Shown here: piece after piece, positions 1-9,300 of the stretch
Layout: every line of letters begins with the position of its first letter
Numbering within the stretch: the first letter of the stretch is position 1
DNA from: Niabella agricola
GTDB lineage: Bacteria; Bacteroidota; Bacteroidia; Chitinophagales; Chitinophagaceae
DNA length: 64,000 nucleotides
Direction of reading: 5' to 3'
NCBI RefSeq assembly: GCF_021538615.1
Contig: NZ_JAJHIZ010000003.1
Span: 4,464,001 to 4,528,000, forward strand
The notes under the pieces: generated by a model
Database searches by the model: none
What the model saw: the letters and a program-made list of their open reading frames with translations, nothing else
What the model was told of the DNA's origin: nothing
Translations under genes and position numbers: made by a program

Positions 1-2
1 CT

Positions 3-668
3 GATTATTTAAGAGATTCTGCATCTGGGAAAGTGATTGTAGATGCGGTAACAGGGTATCCTACATTAAATCCGAATATCAAATATGCCGGTAATACCCA
101 ACCGCTTCACCGTTTAGGACTGAATCTGGATGCAAATTTTAAAGGTTTTTCATTGAGGACTCTTTTTGAATATAGAGGAGGCTACGTAATGTACAACGGA
201 TTGGGTGCTACCCTGGATTTCTCGGGGGCCGGTGTGAATACAGTAATGTATGACCGTGAACGGTTCGTATTCCCAAATTCTGTATACAAGGATCCTTCAA
301 CAGGGAAATATGTTGATAATACCAATATAACGGTAGCAGACGGTGGGGCAAACTTCTGGACTCAAAATGATCCGAGACGCGCGGTGACGATGAACTACGT
401 CACCTCAGGTGCTTTCTGGAAACTTCGGGAACTGTCCTTAAGCTATAGCTTACCAAAAAATCTACTATATAAAACGAGATTTGTCAAAGGTGTGGTGCTT
501 GCTGCTATTGGCCGAAATCTGTTTCTTTGGACACCCAAGTCCAACGTGTACACTGATCCTGAATTTACAGCCAATGCAAATGGAACGGGAAACAGTATTG
601 GGTTGAATGATCTAGGCCAGATACCTCCGTCCCGATACTACGGCGGTACGTTAACCATTAAATTCTAA
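3..668 (+). CDS. SusC-like TonB-dependent outer-membrane transporter, C-terminal part
   Basis: The frame is open from the left edge and ends in TAA, giving about 221 residues of a SusC/RagA-type beta-barrel; the plug and most of the barrel lie outside the window. The visible part matches the last fifth of the complete SusC at 6348-9542 almost block for block: a KVIVDAVTGYPT segment, a FVFPNSVY segment, a LRELxLSY strand, an AIGRNL strand, a PKSN..DPEF loop and an aromatic-terminated final strand (YYGGTLTIKF). A terminal Phe is typical of outer-membrane barrels. It is followed 10 bp later by its susD partner, so the two are surely cotranscribed. The substrate cannot be told from this fragment. 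Confidence 0.93.
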   Translation, partial: DYLRDSASGKVIVDAVTGYPTLNPNIKYAGNTQPLHRLGLNLDANFKGFSLRTLFEYRGGYVMYNGLGATLDFSGAGVNTVMYDRERFVFPNSVYKDPSTGKYVDNTNITVADGGANFWTQNDPRRAVTMNYVTSGAFWKLRELSLSYSLPKNLLYKTRFVKGVVLAAIGRNLFLWTPKSNVYTDPEFTANANGTGNSIGLNDLGQIPPSRYYGGTLTIKF

Positions 669-678
669 TAAATAAGAC

Positions 679-2373
679 ATGAATATGAAAAAGATTTCGT
701 TATATGTATTTATACTTTCCCTGTTGGGATCAGGAGCTTGTAAAAAATTTGTGGATATTAACGGAAATCCCAATGCTCCCACAGGAAAAATTGATGAAGA
801 AGTACTAATGCCAAAAACGATCGTAGAATATGCCAATGGTGGTCCCGCGGCAGATATCTATGGCGGTAGCATGGTAGGGTATTTGGTAAATCCTGGGGGG
901 GTATCTGGATTTGGGTCTGTCATTACCTACAATTACGGCCCCGGAGACTTTGCAGGTTTCTGGAATATTTATGACAACATTCAGGATCTGAATGAGATCA
1001 TCAGAAGAGGAGAAACCGATCGCGATTTTCTCTATTACTCCGGAGCTGCTAAAGTATTGAAAGCGCTTAGTTATCAGCAGCTGGTCGATACCTATAATAA
1101 CGTGCCGTACACCGCAGCTAATCAGGGACGCGAAAACTTGACTCCTGAGTATGACAAGGCTGAAGATATCTATAAAGCTATAGCAGATTTAATTGATGCC
1201 GCTATTAAGGATTTTACAGACGGTGCTACTAATGCTACTTCCTTGGCTTTGAGCAGCGCAAGAGATCCTCTTTTTGGAGGAGATATTATTAAGTGGAAAC
1301 AGCTTGCAAATACGGTTAAACTTAGAATTATTTTAAGGGCGAAGGATAAAGTAGCATTTACAAATACCAATTTTAGCGCCGACGGCTTTTTAGCACAGGA
1401 TGCTATTGTACAGCCGGGATATACCAATGTTGATGGGAAGGTTAACCCCACCTGGGGAAGAACTTATACGGTCGCAGGAGCTCAGGTAGGTGGAGGCTTG
1501 CAGCAACGAGTACCTTCCTTTTATATTGTTGGTTTTTACAATGGCAATAAGCTGAATGATAAATTTCGTGGGAATCTCTTATATCGTTCATTTCCAAATC
1601 CTGGTATGAACCAACTTGGATTTGACCCGGGTTCTGATGCAGCGGCACGCGTTAAAGCACCAAATGATTGGTTCCTTGCTTCGGGAACGCCTTCTGCCAC
1701 CAATTTTCTTGGTGTTGGTATATTTAAAGGACCAGATGCTTTTCAACCTATCATGTTGGCGTCGGAAAGTTACTTTTTACAGGCTGAAGGTTCAATCAAA
1801 GGGCTTGTTAATGGCGTGAATGCTAAAACGGCTTTCGAGAATGGGATTTTGAATTCATTTTCCTATTTAAATAAGAATAAGGCTGGTATTACCGCGTCAT
1901 TATTTGTAGATACAGTCAGCGGCGTTCTAGCTACAGATACATTGTCTATAGCTTCTCTTACTACTAGGCGTCGACATATTTCTCTTAACCCGCAACGGGA
2001 GTTTAATATATATAAAACAGATAATGCTGGAAGCTACCTTGTTAATTTTGATCTGGCAACGACCGACGAGCAGAGACTGGAGGCGATCATTACTCAGAAA
2101 TACATTGCATTTAATATGTTGTTTGGCGGAGAAGCTTGGAATGAATACAGAAGAACCGGATATCCTAAAACGACCGCTCCTTCTGTCGCTAATAAGTTCA
2201 CCAGTTTTGCATCCTTGCAATCTTTAGCTACTACGGCAGACAAACTGCCCACAAGAATTCAGTATCCGACGAATGAGTTTCAGTATAATTCTGCTAATGT
2301 AAATGCCCAAAAGGGAACGGCGCCAAACGGCGGTATTAATGTACTTGCGGATAAAATTTTCTGGGCCCGCTAA
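679..2373 (+). CDS. SusD/RagB-type nutrient-binding lipoprotein (SusD-like_2 type)
   Basis: The 564-residue protein starts with a short hydrophobic signal and a lipobox ending in Cys (GSGAC, followed by KKF), so it should be lipidated and surface-exposed as the lid of the SusC pore. The body has the helical repeat pattern of the SusD family, with the segment PEYDKAEDIYKAI and the C-terminal stretch R-x-QYPTNEFQYNSAN before a final KIFWAR, which points to the SusD-like_2 branch rather than classical SusD. A second start two codons in (685) gives a cleaner signal peptide. It lies directly behind the susC fragment and 12 bp before the DUF1735 gene, forming a three-gene operon. Confidence 0.92.
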   Translation: MNMKKISLYVFILSLLGSGACKKFVDINGNPNAPTGKIDEEVLMPKTIVEYANGGPAADIYGGSMVGYLVNPGGVSGFGSVITYNYGPGDFAGFWNIYDNIQDLNEIIRRGETDRDFLYYSGAAKVLKALSYQQLVDTYNNVPYTAANQGRENLTPEYDKAEDIYKAIADLIDAAIKDFTDGATNATSLALSSARDPLFGGDIIKWKQLANTVKLRIILRAKDKVAFTNTNFSADGFLAQDAIVQPGYTNVDGKVNPTWGRTYTVAGAQVGGGLQQRVPSFYIVGFYNGNKLNDKFRGNLLYRSFPNPGMNQLGFDPGSDAAARVKAPNDWFLASGTPSATNFLGVGIFKGPDAFQPIMLASESYFLQAEGSIKGLVNGVNAKTAFENGILNSFSYLNKNKAGITASLFVDTVSGVLATDTLSIASLTTRRRHISLNPQREFNIYKTDNAGSYLVNFDLATTDEQRLEAIITQKYIAFNMLFGGEAWNEYRRTGYPKTTAPSVANKFTSFASLQSLATTADKLPTRIQYPTNEFQYNSANVNAQKGTAPNGGINVLADKIFWAR

Positions 2374-2385
2374 TAATTATCATAA

Positions 2386-3372
2386 ATGAAATCTATAAAA
2401 ATGAAAAAAATATTTAGTGCCCTTGCTTTATCATTCGTTTTAGTTGGATTTAGTTCCTGTCTTAAGGATGATAGCGCTATTTTAAAGCCTGAACAGACGA
2501 CAAGTGTTGTTGAATTAGGAACCTTTCAGGCGTTTACATCCTCGTCCTCAAATCCCATTAGACTGTATTCGTTGTCTTTTGATCTGTCTCCTTTGGATAC
2601 CATTATTATTCCTGTTAATTATGCCGGTGGACGTCTAGCACAAAAAGACATACCCGTCAAAGTAGTGTATGATTCAAGCATTGTAAAAACTTTTAATGAA
2701 AAAGAATATGGTACTACAGTTGGATCATATAAAACTGCGTTGAAACCGGATGCTCTTACTGTAGGAAATGCAGTAATAAAAAAGGGGTCTAACACAACCG
2801 AGCTGGCAATAGCAATAAAGGTAAATCAAATAGCGTTTGATAAATCTTATGTTGTTCCTCTTGTTATTAGTGATGCATCCGGGGAAACTATTAGTGGAAA
2901 CTTTTCAAAAATAGTTATTAATGTGTCGGTTAAAAACAGGTACGATGGACAGTTTACTGCAAACGGAACCTATTCTGACTTAACGTTAGGCGCTGCCGCA
3001 ACAGCAAGGTATCCGAAAACGATAAACCTAATTACGCAATCCCCGAATTCTGTTGCATATTTTGATATTAATTTAAATGGAGGTACGTATGGTTATACCT
3101 TCTTCAATAACGGTGGAGGTAGTTTCTATGGTAATTTTGCTCCAGTATTCGTTTTCGATGACAATGGAGCTGTGTCGTCTGTCATAAATTATTATGGTCA
3201 GGGAACAAATAGCAGTGCTCGTTCGGCGGAAATTGATCCTACTGGAATTAATAGAATGACTTTTGGGTTAGATGGCAAACCTCAAAAATTGGAGGTAAGT
3301 TATTTTATGTATCAATCTGGTGCTAAACGATTAATCATAAGCGAGACGTTAACTTTTCAACATGCGAGATAG
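2386..3372 (+). CDS. DUF1735-type lipoprotein of a SUS operon
   Basis: This 328-residue secreted lipoprotein has a signal peptide ending in a lipobox (GFSSC) and a mature start LKDDS. The N-terminal half carries the beta-rich pattern of DUF1735 (BT_3987-like) proteins, which often form the third gene of SusC/SusD operons and are thought to help bind the substrate at the surface. The family assignment rests on layout and the lipobox context, the paralog at 11101-11964 with the same organisation, and the shared block around K-N-(R/K)-YDG in mid-protein. A downstream ATG at 2401 would give a standard signal peptide and may be the true start. A strong terminator follows. Confidence 0.8.
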   Translation: MKSIKMKKIFSALALSFVLVGFSSCLKDDSAILKPEQTTSVVELGTFQAFTSSSSNPIRLYSLSFDLSPLDTIIIPVNYAGGRLAQKDIPVKVVYDSSIVKTFNEKEYGTTVGSYKTALKPDALTVGNAVIKKGSNTTELAIAIKVNQIAFDKSYVVPLVISDASGETISGNFSKIVINVSVKNRYDGQFTANGTYSDLTLGAAATARYPKTINLITQSPNSVAYFDINLNGGTYGYTFFNNGGGSFYGNFAPVFVFDDNGAVSSVINYYGQGTNSSARSAEIDPTGINRMTFGLDGKPQKLEVSYFMYQSGAKRLIISETLTFQHAR

Positions 3373-3407
3373 CAATTAAAAAGTACTAACTTTAGCTGAG
3401 AGAGAGA

Positions 3408-3436
3408 CCGCGTTTAAATAAAACGCGGCCTTTTTT
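3408..3436 (+). terminator. Rho-independent terminator of the first SUS operon
   Basis: An 8-bp GC-rich stem (CCGCGTTT at 3408-3415 with AAACGCGG at 3421-3428) closes a 5-nt loop and is followed by six T residues at 3431-3436. It stands 36 bp after the DUF1735 stop codon. Confidence 0.9.
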
Positions 3437-3518
3437 GTTAATCTTTCTTGGCAGAACATGGTGTTAACGAGTGTAATTGTCGTTATAGTTGTATAAAGAG
3501 GCCGTTGTTGCTTTTTGA

Positions 3519-3743
3519 GACTTAAAAATCTTTGAGTATTCGTTCACAATAAACAATAGTCCCATTGATGTATGTGGAAACATGGACCCATTGGATGTTG
3601 GTGGCTGTAGCAGATATTTGAGCTTCTACCTTACCCCAAGTTTAGTGGTATCAGAACAACTCTATCCTGTTGATCAATACTTATATAAAGTTCCTGGCGG
3701 AGTTGAGTATGCCTCGATATTTTTAATGAGAGAAAAGTGTTGA
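3519..3743 (+). other. Open reading stretch, possible gene fragment, in a 484-bp gene-poor gap
   Basis: Between the operon terminator and the convergent lipoprotein gene there is no clear gene. One frame stays open for 74 codons and its translation looks protein-like (LDVGGCSRYLSFYLTPS, then PVDQYLYKVPGG), but the only ATG is internal (3574) and there is no recognisable ribosome site. I do not recognise a family. It may be the tail of a lost gene or simply chance. Confidence 0.2.
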
Positions 3744-3760
3744 TGCTAAACAGATAATAA

Positions 3761-3797
3761 ATGGAAGAGGCTGCTTCATCGAAGCAGCCTCTTCCAT
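3761..3797 (-). terminator. Perfect 17-bp hairpin, likely terminator for the convergent lipoprotein gene
   Basis: Arms 3761-3777 and 3781-3797 are perfect inverse complements around a 3-nt loop (ATC). On the minus strand the hairpin lies about 60 bp past the stop of the gene at 3857-4828 and is followed by a T-rich stretch. On the plus strand it is followed by only four Ts, so it may work in both directions. Confidence 0.75.
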
Positions 3798-3856
3798 TTT
3801 GATAAACACTGGAATATAAGACCCTGTATATTAAGTTAAACGGCTACCGGGTTTAG

Positions 3857-4828
3857 CTACTCAATTCCATATGAAAGTAATTGGTCATTTAGAATAAAAT
3901 CAGTGCCATCTTGAAGTACTCCTCTACAGGTGACATAAAATTTGTCCTTCCCGGTAGCATTGTCTTTTTCAACCCTGAAAGTTCCGGTGGGTGTTTGGGA
4001 AAATAGCTCATAGCTAAATACATCCAGGATCGGACCATAACCCACAAGTGCATCGTTTGCGTTTCCCCGGAAAAATACATACTTGTTGATATCTCCATTT
4101 ATATAATAGGATCCAAGCTCAGCGGGCGTATCATCTATTGCCTGCTGATTATAGCTAAAAATAGACATTCCTGAAGGCGAGTTGGCATCCATCAGTATCC
4201 GTCCCTTATAAATAATAATTCCATCGCTATTGGGAGAGAATATCTGCCCGGTAAGGTCGGTGCTCGTTAAGGGGATTTTGAGTTTTCCTCCTTTTGCCTT
4301 CAGCTTCGCAGAGTCAAGGGAATAGTATCGATTATTAATGAATGACCAATACAGGGAGGTGGTTTCTACAATCTTGGTCCATTGAATATTTCCAACCAAC
4401 AAAATCGTTGAATCCACATCTACCTCATATCCGATGAACTTTGATACTTTCTGTACACTTGAGATCGGGCCATCGGGCATGGTGGTATTGGGATACCCGA
4501 TCAGGTAGGCGGTAAACCGGTCTCCGGAAAAATCCGCAGTGATCAGGTCGCCGTTCCTGCCGGTGATGGAGGTGATCCCAACACCTGCCTGCCCGGTAAT
4601 ATAATTGACAGGGTGGGTAAGCGTGGTTCCAAAGTCCAGGTTGCTGGATTTATAACGTCCGTCTGCCGGATCCAGCCAGATCTGGGCGCTAAGCAGCTCT
4701 CCGTACCCAGGCAAGGTCATGACCGTTTCAGGTCTCTTTTCGGGTGTGTTGTTACCGGAAAGGGGAATTTCTTTTTTGGTGCAGCTGAAAAGCACGATCA
4801 ATGGGAGGAACAAAATGCTGGTTTTCAT
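3857..4828 (-). CDS. Secreted lipoprotein of unknown function
   Basis: The 323-residue product has a short hydrophobic N-terminus with a lipobox-like end (LIVLFSC, then TKKE), so it is probably a surface or periplasmic lipoprotein. The rest has alternating short hydrophobic and polar segments consistent with an all-beta fold, and contains two Cys after the lipid anchor at most. I recognise no catalytic motif or named domain. It is a single-gene unit, divergent from the susD relic and convergent with the first SUS operon. Its location between SUS cassettes suggests a role at the cell surface, but that is inference only. Confidence 0.7.
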   Translation of the reverse strand: MKTSILFLPLIVLFSCTKKEIPLSGNNTPEKRPETVMTLPGYGELLSAQIWLDPADGRYKSSNLDFGTTLTHPVNYITGQAGVGITSITGRNGDLITADFSGDRFTAYLIGYPNTTMPDGPISSVQKVSKFIGYEVDVDSTILLVGNIQWTKIVETTSLYWSFINNRYYSLDSAKLKAKGGKLKIPLTSTDLTGQIFSPNSDGIIIYKGRILMDANSPSGMSIFSYNQQAIDDTPAELGSYYINGDINKYVFFRGNANDALVGYGPILDVFSYELFSQTPTGTFRVEKDNATGKDKFYVTCRGVLQDGTDFILNDQLLSYGIE

Positions 4829-5220
4829 AAACAGTAATTTTTAAAGGTTATGGAGATAATAACAAATCACTTCCTAGTTAAAATATTTAATCGATACTTA
4901 ACCGGTGGGGGTAGCGCGCATCTATTTTCCGTGGTACATAGAATACAGGGCCATTGTTACGGCTTGGGAAATTTTTGATGAATAATTGGCTGCAGCGTTT
5001 TACGGGGCCTGAAATGCGGGCTGCTCAAAACGTGCGGTTGATTTGTACTCCCGTCCCGAAAAATGTGGGTCCCGATTGCAGGGACTATTCCCCCCAATTG
5101 TTATTGATGTCGGATATCATCCGGTTTTGGGATCTGCTTACTTGCCCTGCTTCGAAAATCAGCAGGCGAAAAACGGGAAAAAACGGTTCATTTTAGGCTT
5201 TTTATTAAAAAAACATTAAA
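4829..5220. other. Gene-poor intergenic stretch
   Basis: This stretch separates the minus-strand lipoprotein from the SUS relic. The part nearest 4829 should hold the lipoprotein promoter. One 80-codon plus-strand frame exists (4954-5196), but its translation has no recognisable composition or motif, and I do not call it. No repeat or RNA gene is evident. Confidence 0.5.
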
Positions 5221-5299
5221 AAATAGATTGATTTAGATCAATTTTATTTCATTTTTTTAACTAACGACCATTTGTAATAAGTTGTTGTAAATCATCTGG
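5221..5299 (+). promoter_or_regulatory. Relic susC leader with a TTGAT/ATCAA dyad
   Basis: This AT-rich block resembles the region at 6095-6172 upstream of the intact susC: both have TTGATTT(A/G)GATCAA, then a T-run, then AACTAAC or AATAACT, and then TTGTAAATCA. The dyad here is ATTGAT-N4-ATCAAT (5227-5242). It sits in front of a susD 3' fragment with no susC between, so it looks like the control region left over from a deleted cassette. Confidence 0.5.
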
Positions 5300-5390
5300 A
5301 TCGGTTTTTCATTTAATGTTTAATTGCAGAAAATACCGGCAACCAATCTGCTCATCAGGTCTTTATATACTGTTGCGGCATCATCGTACA

Positions 5391-5900
5391 CCGGCTGCAA
5401 ATACCTATTCTGATTATGCACGGCCGGGCCCAAAAGTATATGCTGCCACAGGCCCGGTTGATTTTTTAGATTATGCGGAGCTTGAATTTTTGCGCGCGGA
5501 GGCCGTGGAAAGAGGCTTCAATGTTGGGGGTACGGCTGCCGAGCATTATGCAAATGCGATAAAATCGTCCATCGTCTATTGGGGGGGAACCAATGCAGAA
5601 GCTGATCTTTATTTAGCCAACCCGCAGGTAGCCTATGCTACGGCTACAGGGGGCTGGAAACAAAAGATCGGGTTCCAGAAATGGATCGCACTTTATAACC
5701 GCCCTTATGACGGTTGGCTTGAAGTACGACGGTTGGATTTTCCAAAGCTCACGCTGCCCGTTAATGCTTTTTCCGGTTTTCCCAACAGGTTCCGTTACCC
5801 TTCAAATGAGCAATTGGTAAATAAAGCCAATTATACAAGTGCCGCCTCCAAAATCGGGGGTGATGAAGTAGAATCCAAACTCTGGTTTGATAAATTTTAG
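5391..5900 (+). pseudogene. SusD-like 3' remnant
   Basis: About 170 residues with the hallmarks of the C-terminal third of a SusD-like_2 lipoprotein: VDFLDYAELEFLRAEA, then a YANAIKSS helix, a QKWIALYNRPYDGWLEVRRL block and the ending FRYPSNEQ ... SKLWFDKF. The signal peptide, lipobox and N-terminal two thirds (a family member is about 500 residues) are absent, and the first 25 codons of the open frame (from 5316) do not look like SusD. No susC precedes it. A terminator follows at 5933. It is best read as the 3' end of a deleted SusC/SusD cassette, fused to a leftover leader. Confidence 0.85.
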
Positions 5901-5932
5901 GGACCAGGGTTTTAACAAATAAAACGTTACAT

Positions 5933-5969
5933 AAGTTGCACCGGCCTGAGGGCCGGGTGTAACTTTTTT
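5933..5969 (+). terminator. Rho-independent terminator behind the susD remnant
   Basis: Left arm 5933-5946 (AAGTTGCACCGGCC) pairs with 5951-5965 with one G-T pair and one bulged G, followed by a T-run at 5964-5969. An intact terminator behind a dead gene fits a recent deletion. Confidence 0.8.
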
Positions 5970-6094
5970 GCTTTATTGGGAAATTGCTAACAGACCTCCT
6001 GGAGAAAGATTGTTATCCGAGATTTAAGTTTTGGGTCGTTGGCTAAATTCTTCGGAATTTTTACCATGTTTTATTGCTGAATCTTCAAAATGAG

Positions 6095-6301
6095 GCTTGA
6101 TTTGGATCAAATTTTTTAATTTTTTCAAATAACTATTTATGCAATGCAAATTATTGTAAATCAATCAAAAATGTTCGCTATGCAACTATTCTAATTCTTA
6201 ATTAACGGTTGTTAGTATTTGCCAAAGGTTAAAAAAAGATCAACAATTTGTTAAAACGATGTACTTTGCATGGTTATTATGAAAAAATCATAACAACCGT
6301 T
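6095..6301 (+). promoter_or_regulatory. Control region of the second SUS operon
   Basis: Three signals can be seen in this 447-bp gap. First is a TTGATTTGGATCAA dyad (6097-6110) shared with the relic leader at 5227. Second is a pair of perfect 11-bp inverted arms, AACGGTTGTTA at 6204-6214 and TAACAACCGTT at 6291-6301. Third is a -7-like TACTTTG (6262-6268) between those arms. The start site is therefore probably near 6275 and the right arm lies in the untranslated leader. No -33 element at the usual distance is evident. Confidence 0.45.
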
Positions 6302-6347
6302 GGGCATCAAAAAATTGCTAATTATATCTTTTAACAAAAAAAAATTC

Positions 6348-9300
6348 ATGAGAAAAATTGTATTGTTGCTTTTGGTACTAGCGACATTTTCTATTGAAGC
6401 CTTTTCCCAAACAAAGGCTGTTACAGGGACTGTTACCGGCGAGTCTGGTATCGCTGTTCCCTTTGCCACAATCACCGAAGTGAATACCAAAAACGCTGTC
6501 TCCGCAGATAGCTCTGGTAACTTCAGTATTCAAGTAAAGCGGGGTGCCACCCTGGAAATTTCTGCCACCGGGTATCAGACTTTACGGAGATTTGTTGGCA
6601 ATGAATCAATTGTAAACGTCAATCTTGAGCCAAGTCAGGGCCAAACGATTTCCGAAGTAGTTGTAACTACGGCTTTGGGTATAAAGCGTCAGGCTAAAGA
6701 GTTGGGTTATGCCGCCACAACCTTGTCGAATGCAACGGTTACAAAGGCCAAGGCACCTAACGTGCAACAAGCGTTAAATGGTAAGGTGTCAGGGTTAAAC
6801 GTAACAACGGTAAACAGCAGCGTTTTTGAAGACGCTAAAATTAACATCCGGGGTATTCGATCTTTAACCGGTAATAACCAGCCGATGTTAGTATTAGACG
6901 GACAGCCGACTCCGCTGAGTTTTTTAAGTACAATAGCACCCGACGACATTCAGGATTTAACAATCTCAAAAAGTTCAACATCTGCTGCTATCTATGGCCC
7001 CGACGCGGTGAATGGTGTGATTTTTATCAATACCAAACGGGGGACAAATGGCGATCGTCCTATTATCAACTTTAGCACATCTCTTCAGATGGCGAGAGTT
7101 GCATTTTTCCCGAAATTACAACATGAGTTTGGGGCCGGTGCCGGTGAAGAAGTAGACCCCTACGGAAACTATTTGTATGTACCATATGAAAATCAGATTT
7201 ATGGTCCCCGCTTCGACGGCTCTATGAAAATGATTGGCCGGGTAATCGAAGATGGGAGCTTTCAGGAATTTCCCTATACGAACCAGTTTGCCAGTGATAA
7301 AAAGAAGTTTTGGAATACCGGTATGACCCTGCAAAACCAGTTCTCTTACATGGCAAAGAACTTTTATTTTGGTCTTACAGATGCCAAAATAAAGGGATTG
7401 ATGCCAGATGATAAGAACCGGAGAACCACGTTTAGATTGAATGCAGGAAATGAGTTTAACCGTCTTAGTATCAATTATGGTTTGGATTACACCTTGCAAA
7501 ATTGGGATATTGTAAACGAAGCTTTGATGCCCAATGTTTTTGCGAGTGGTTCTTCTTATGTAGGTAGTGTGCTTTTTGCGGTAATGCAAACGCCGGACAA
7601 CGTTCCAATTACACGCTACAAAGATTGGAGGAACGATAAATGGGCACAATACGATAATTATTTTAACGATTTTGCTTTAAACCCTTATTGGATTATTGGA
7701 AACCTGAGACAAAAAGGAACACAACATTATCTGGTTGGGCATGCCGATCTGGCCTTTAAAATTACTTCATGGTTAAAAGCCAATGCGAAGTTAAGTTCAA
7801 CCATTACTTCACAGGCCTACCGGAATACAACCGGACCGATTGAGGTAAGCGACTGGGCTCATGCCAACAGATCTGCAACTCAGTACACCAGCAATCCGGG
7901 TAAAGTATTTGACGGTAGTTCTTTAAACAGCCGGATTAACTTAGATTATTTCTTAAACGGTGAGAATAAGTTTGGTGATTTTAACCTGAAGTATATTTTA
8001 GGAGGAAACGTGAGGCAGGATAAATCTTCCTCTGTGGGTGCTGGTGGAAACAACCAGATTGTTAAAGGCATTTACAATGTGAATCTGCGATTGGGTGAAC
8101 CGACGGTAGGAGCCAACGGAACATTCATGAATCGTATTATGTCTGCTTATGGAAGCGCATTGCTGGGTTATAAAGGGTGGGCGTTTGTTGAATTTACCGG
8201 AAGAAATGACTGGGATAGCCGTTTGTCACAGCAAAACTATTCTGTATTTTATCCAAGTGTGAACGGATCGCTGATTTTATCTGATGCTATTTCCAGCTTA
8301 AAAAACAGTTCACTTTTATCCTATCTTAAAGTTAGAGGAGGGTATTCTAAGTCAGGGAACGTGAATCTTGGTGTATACGCTTTGGAACCCACGTATTCCC
8401 AATTTAGTGGATTCCCTTATGGAACAACTCCCGGGTTTACAGCGGGGAATGTGGATGTAGATCCTAATCTGACTCCGGAATTTGTGAAAACGCTGGAAGC
8501 GGGTGTTGAAGCGGGTTTTTTCAAGAACCGAATCAATGTTGAAGCCACTTATTTCAACCAGAATAACGATAACCAAATATTGTTGGTGAATCAGTCTCCT
8601 GCTACCGGTTACAGGGGGTATTTAACCAATGCTGCCAGTTTTAAAAACTACGGGGTTGAGTTGGATCTTGGGCTGACGCCTCTTGTAAACATTGGCACCA
8701 AAGGCAAGATTGATTTAAAAATAAATGCAACGTATAACGACAACGAGGTAACAAAGACGTTAAATGGTAACACTATTTCCATTGGAGGAAATGGCGGGTT
8801 TATCCAGAATTCTGTAGGCTCTCCAAGTGTAACATTGGTGGCGCAGGAAGGATCACATGCCTTTATGTTCCAGGGGTATGATTACGCAAGAGACCCTGCT
8901 ACAGGTAAAGTAATTGTTGACGCGGTTACGGGGTATCCTACACAAGCCGAATTAACTTCGAACATCGGCAGAACACTCCCGCTGTGGGTGGTAGGTGCCA
9001 CACCGTCCTTTAGCTATGGTAATTTGAGTTTGAGCCTCACTTGGGATTATAAAACCGGGCATACATATTTTGCCGGAATGGGAAGCGACCTGGATTTCTC
9101 CGGTATATCAGCCAGAAGTGCTGAATACGGAAGACAACGCTTTGTATTCCCGAATTCGGTTTACTATGATGAGGCTGCCAAGAAATATGTAGATAATAAA
9201 ACCATCATGGTACAGGATGGTAACTACGGCTTCTGGACTGGTGGAAAGGTGAACACATTAATTATGACCAACTATTTAAGCAGTGCGGCGGCCGTACGGC

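Noticed and set aside
4954..5196. 80-codon frame upstream of the SUS relic
   Set aside because: No recognisable motif, no clear start signal; composition is not gene-like.
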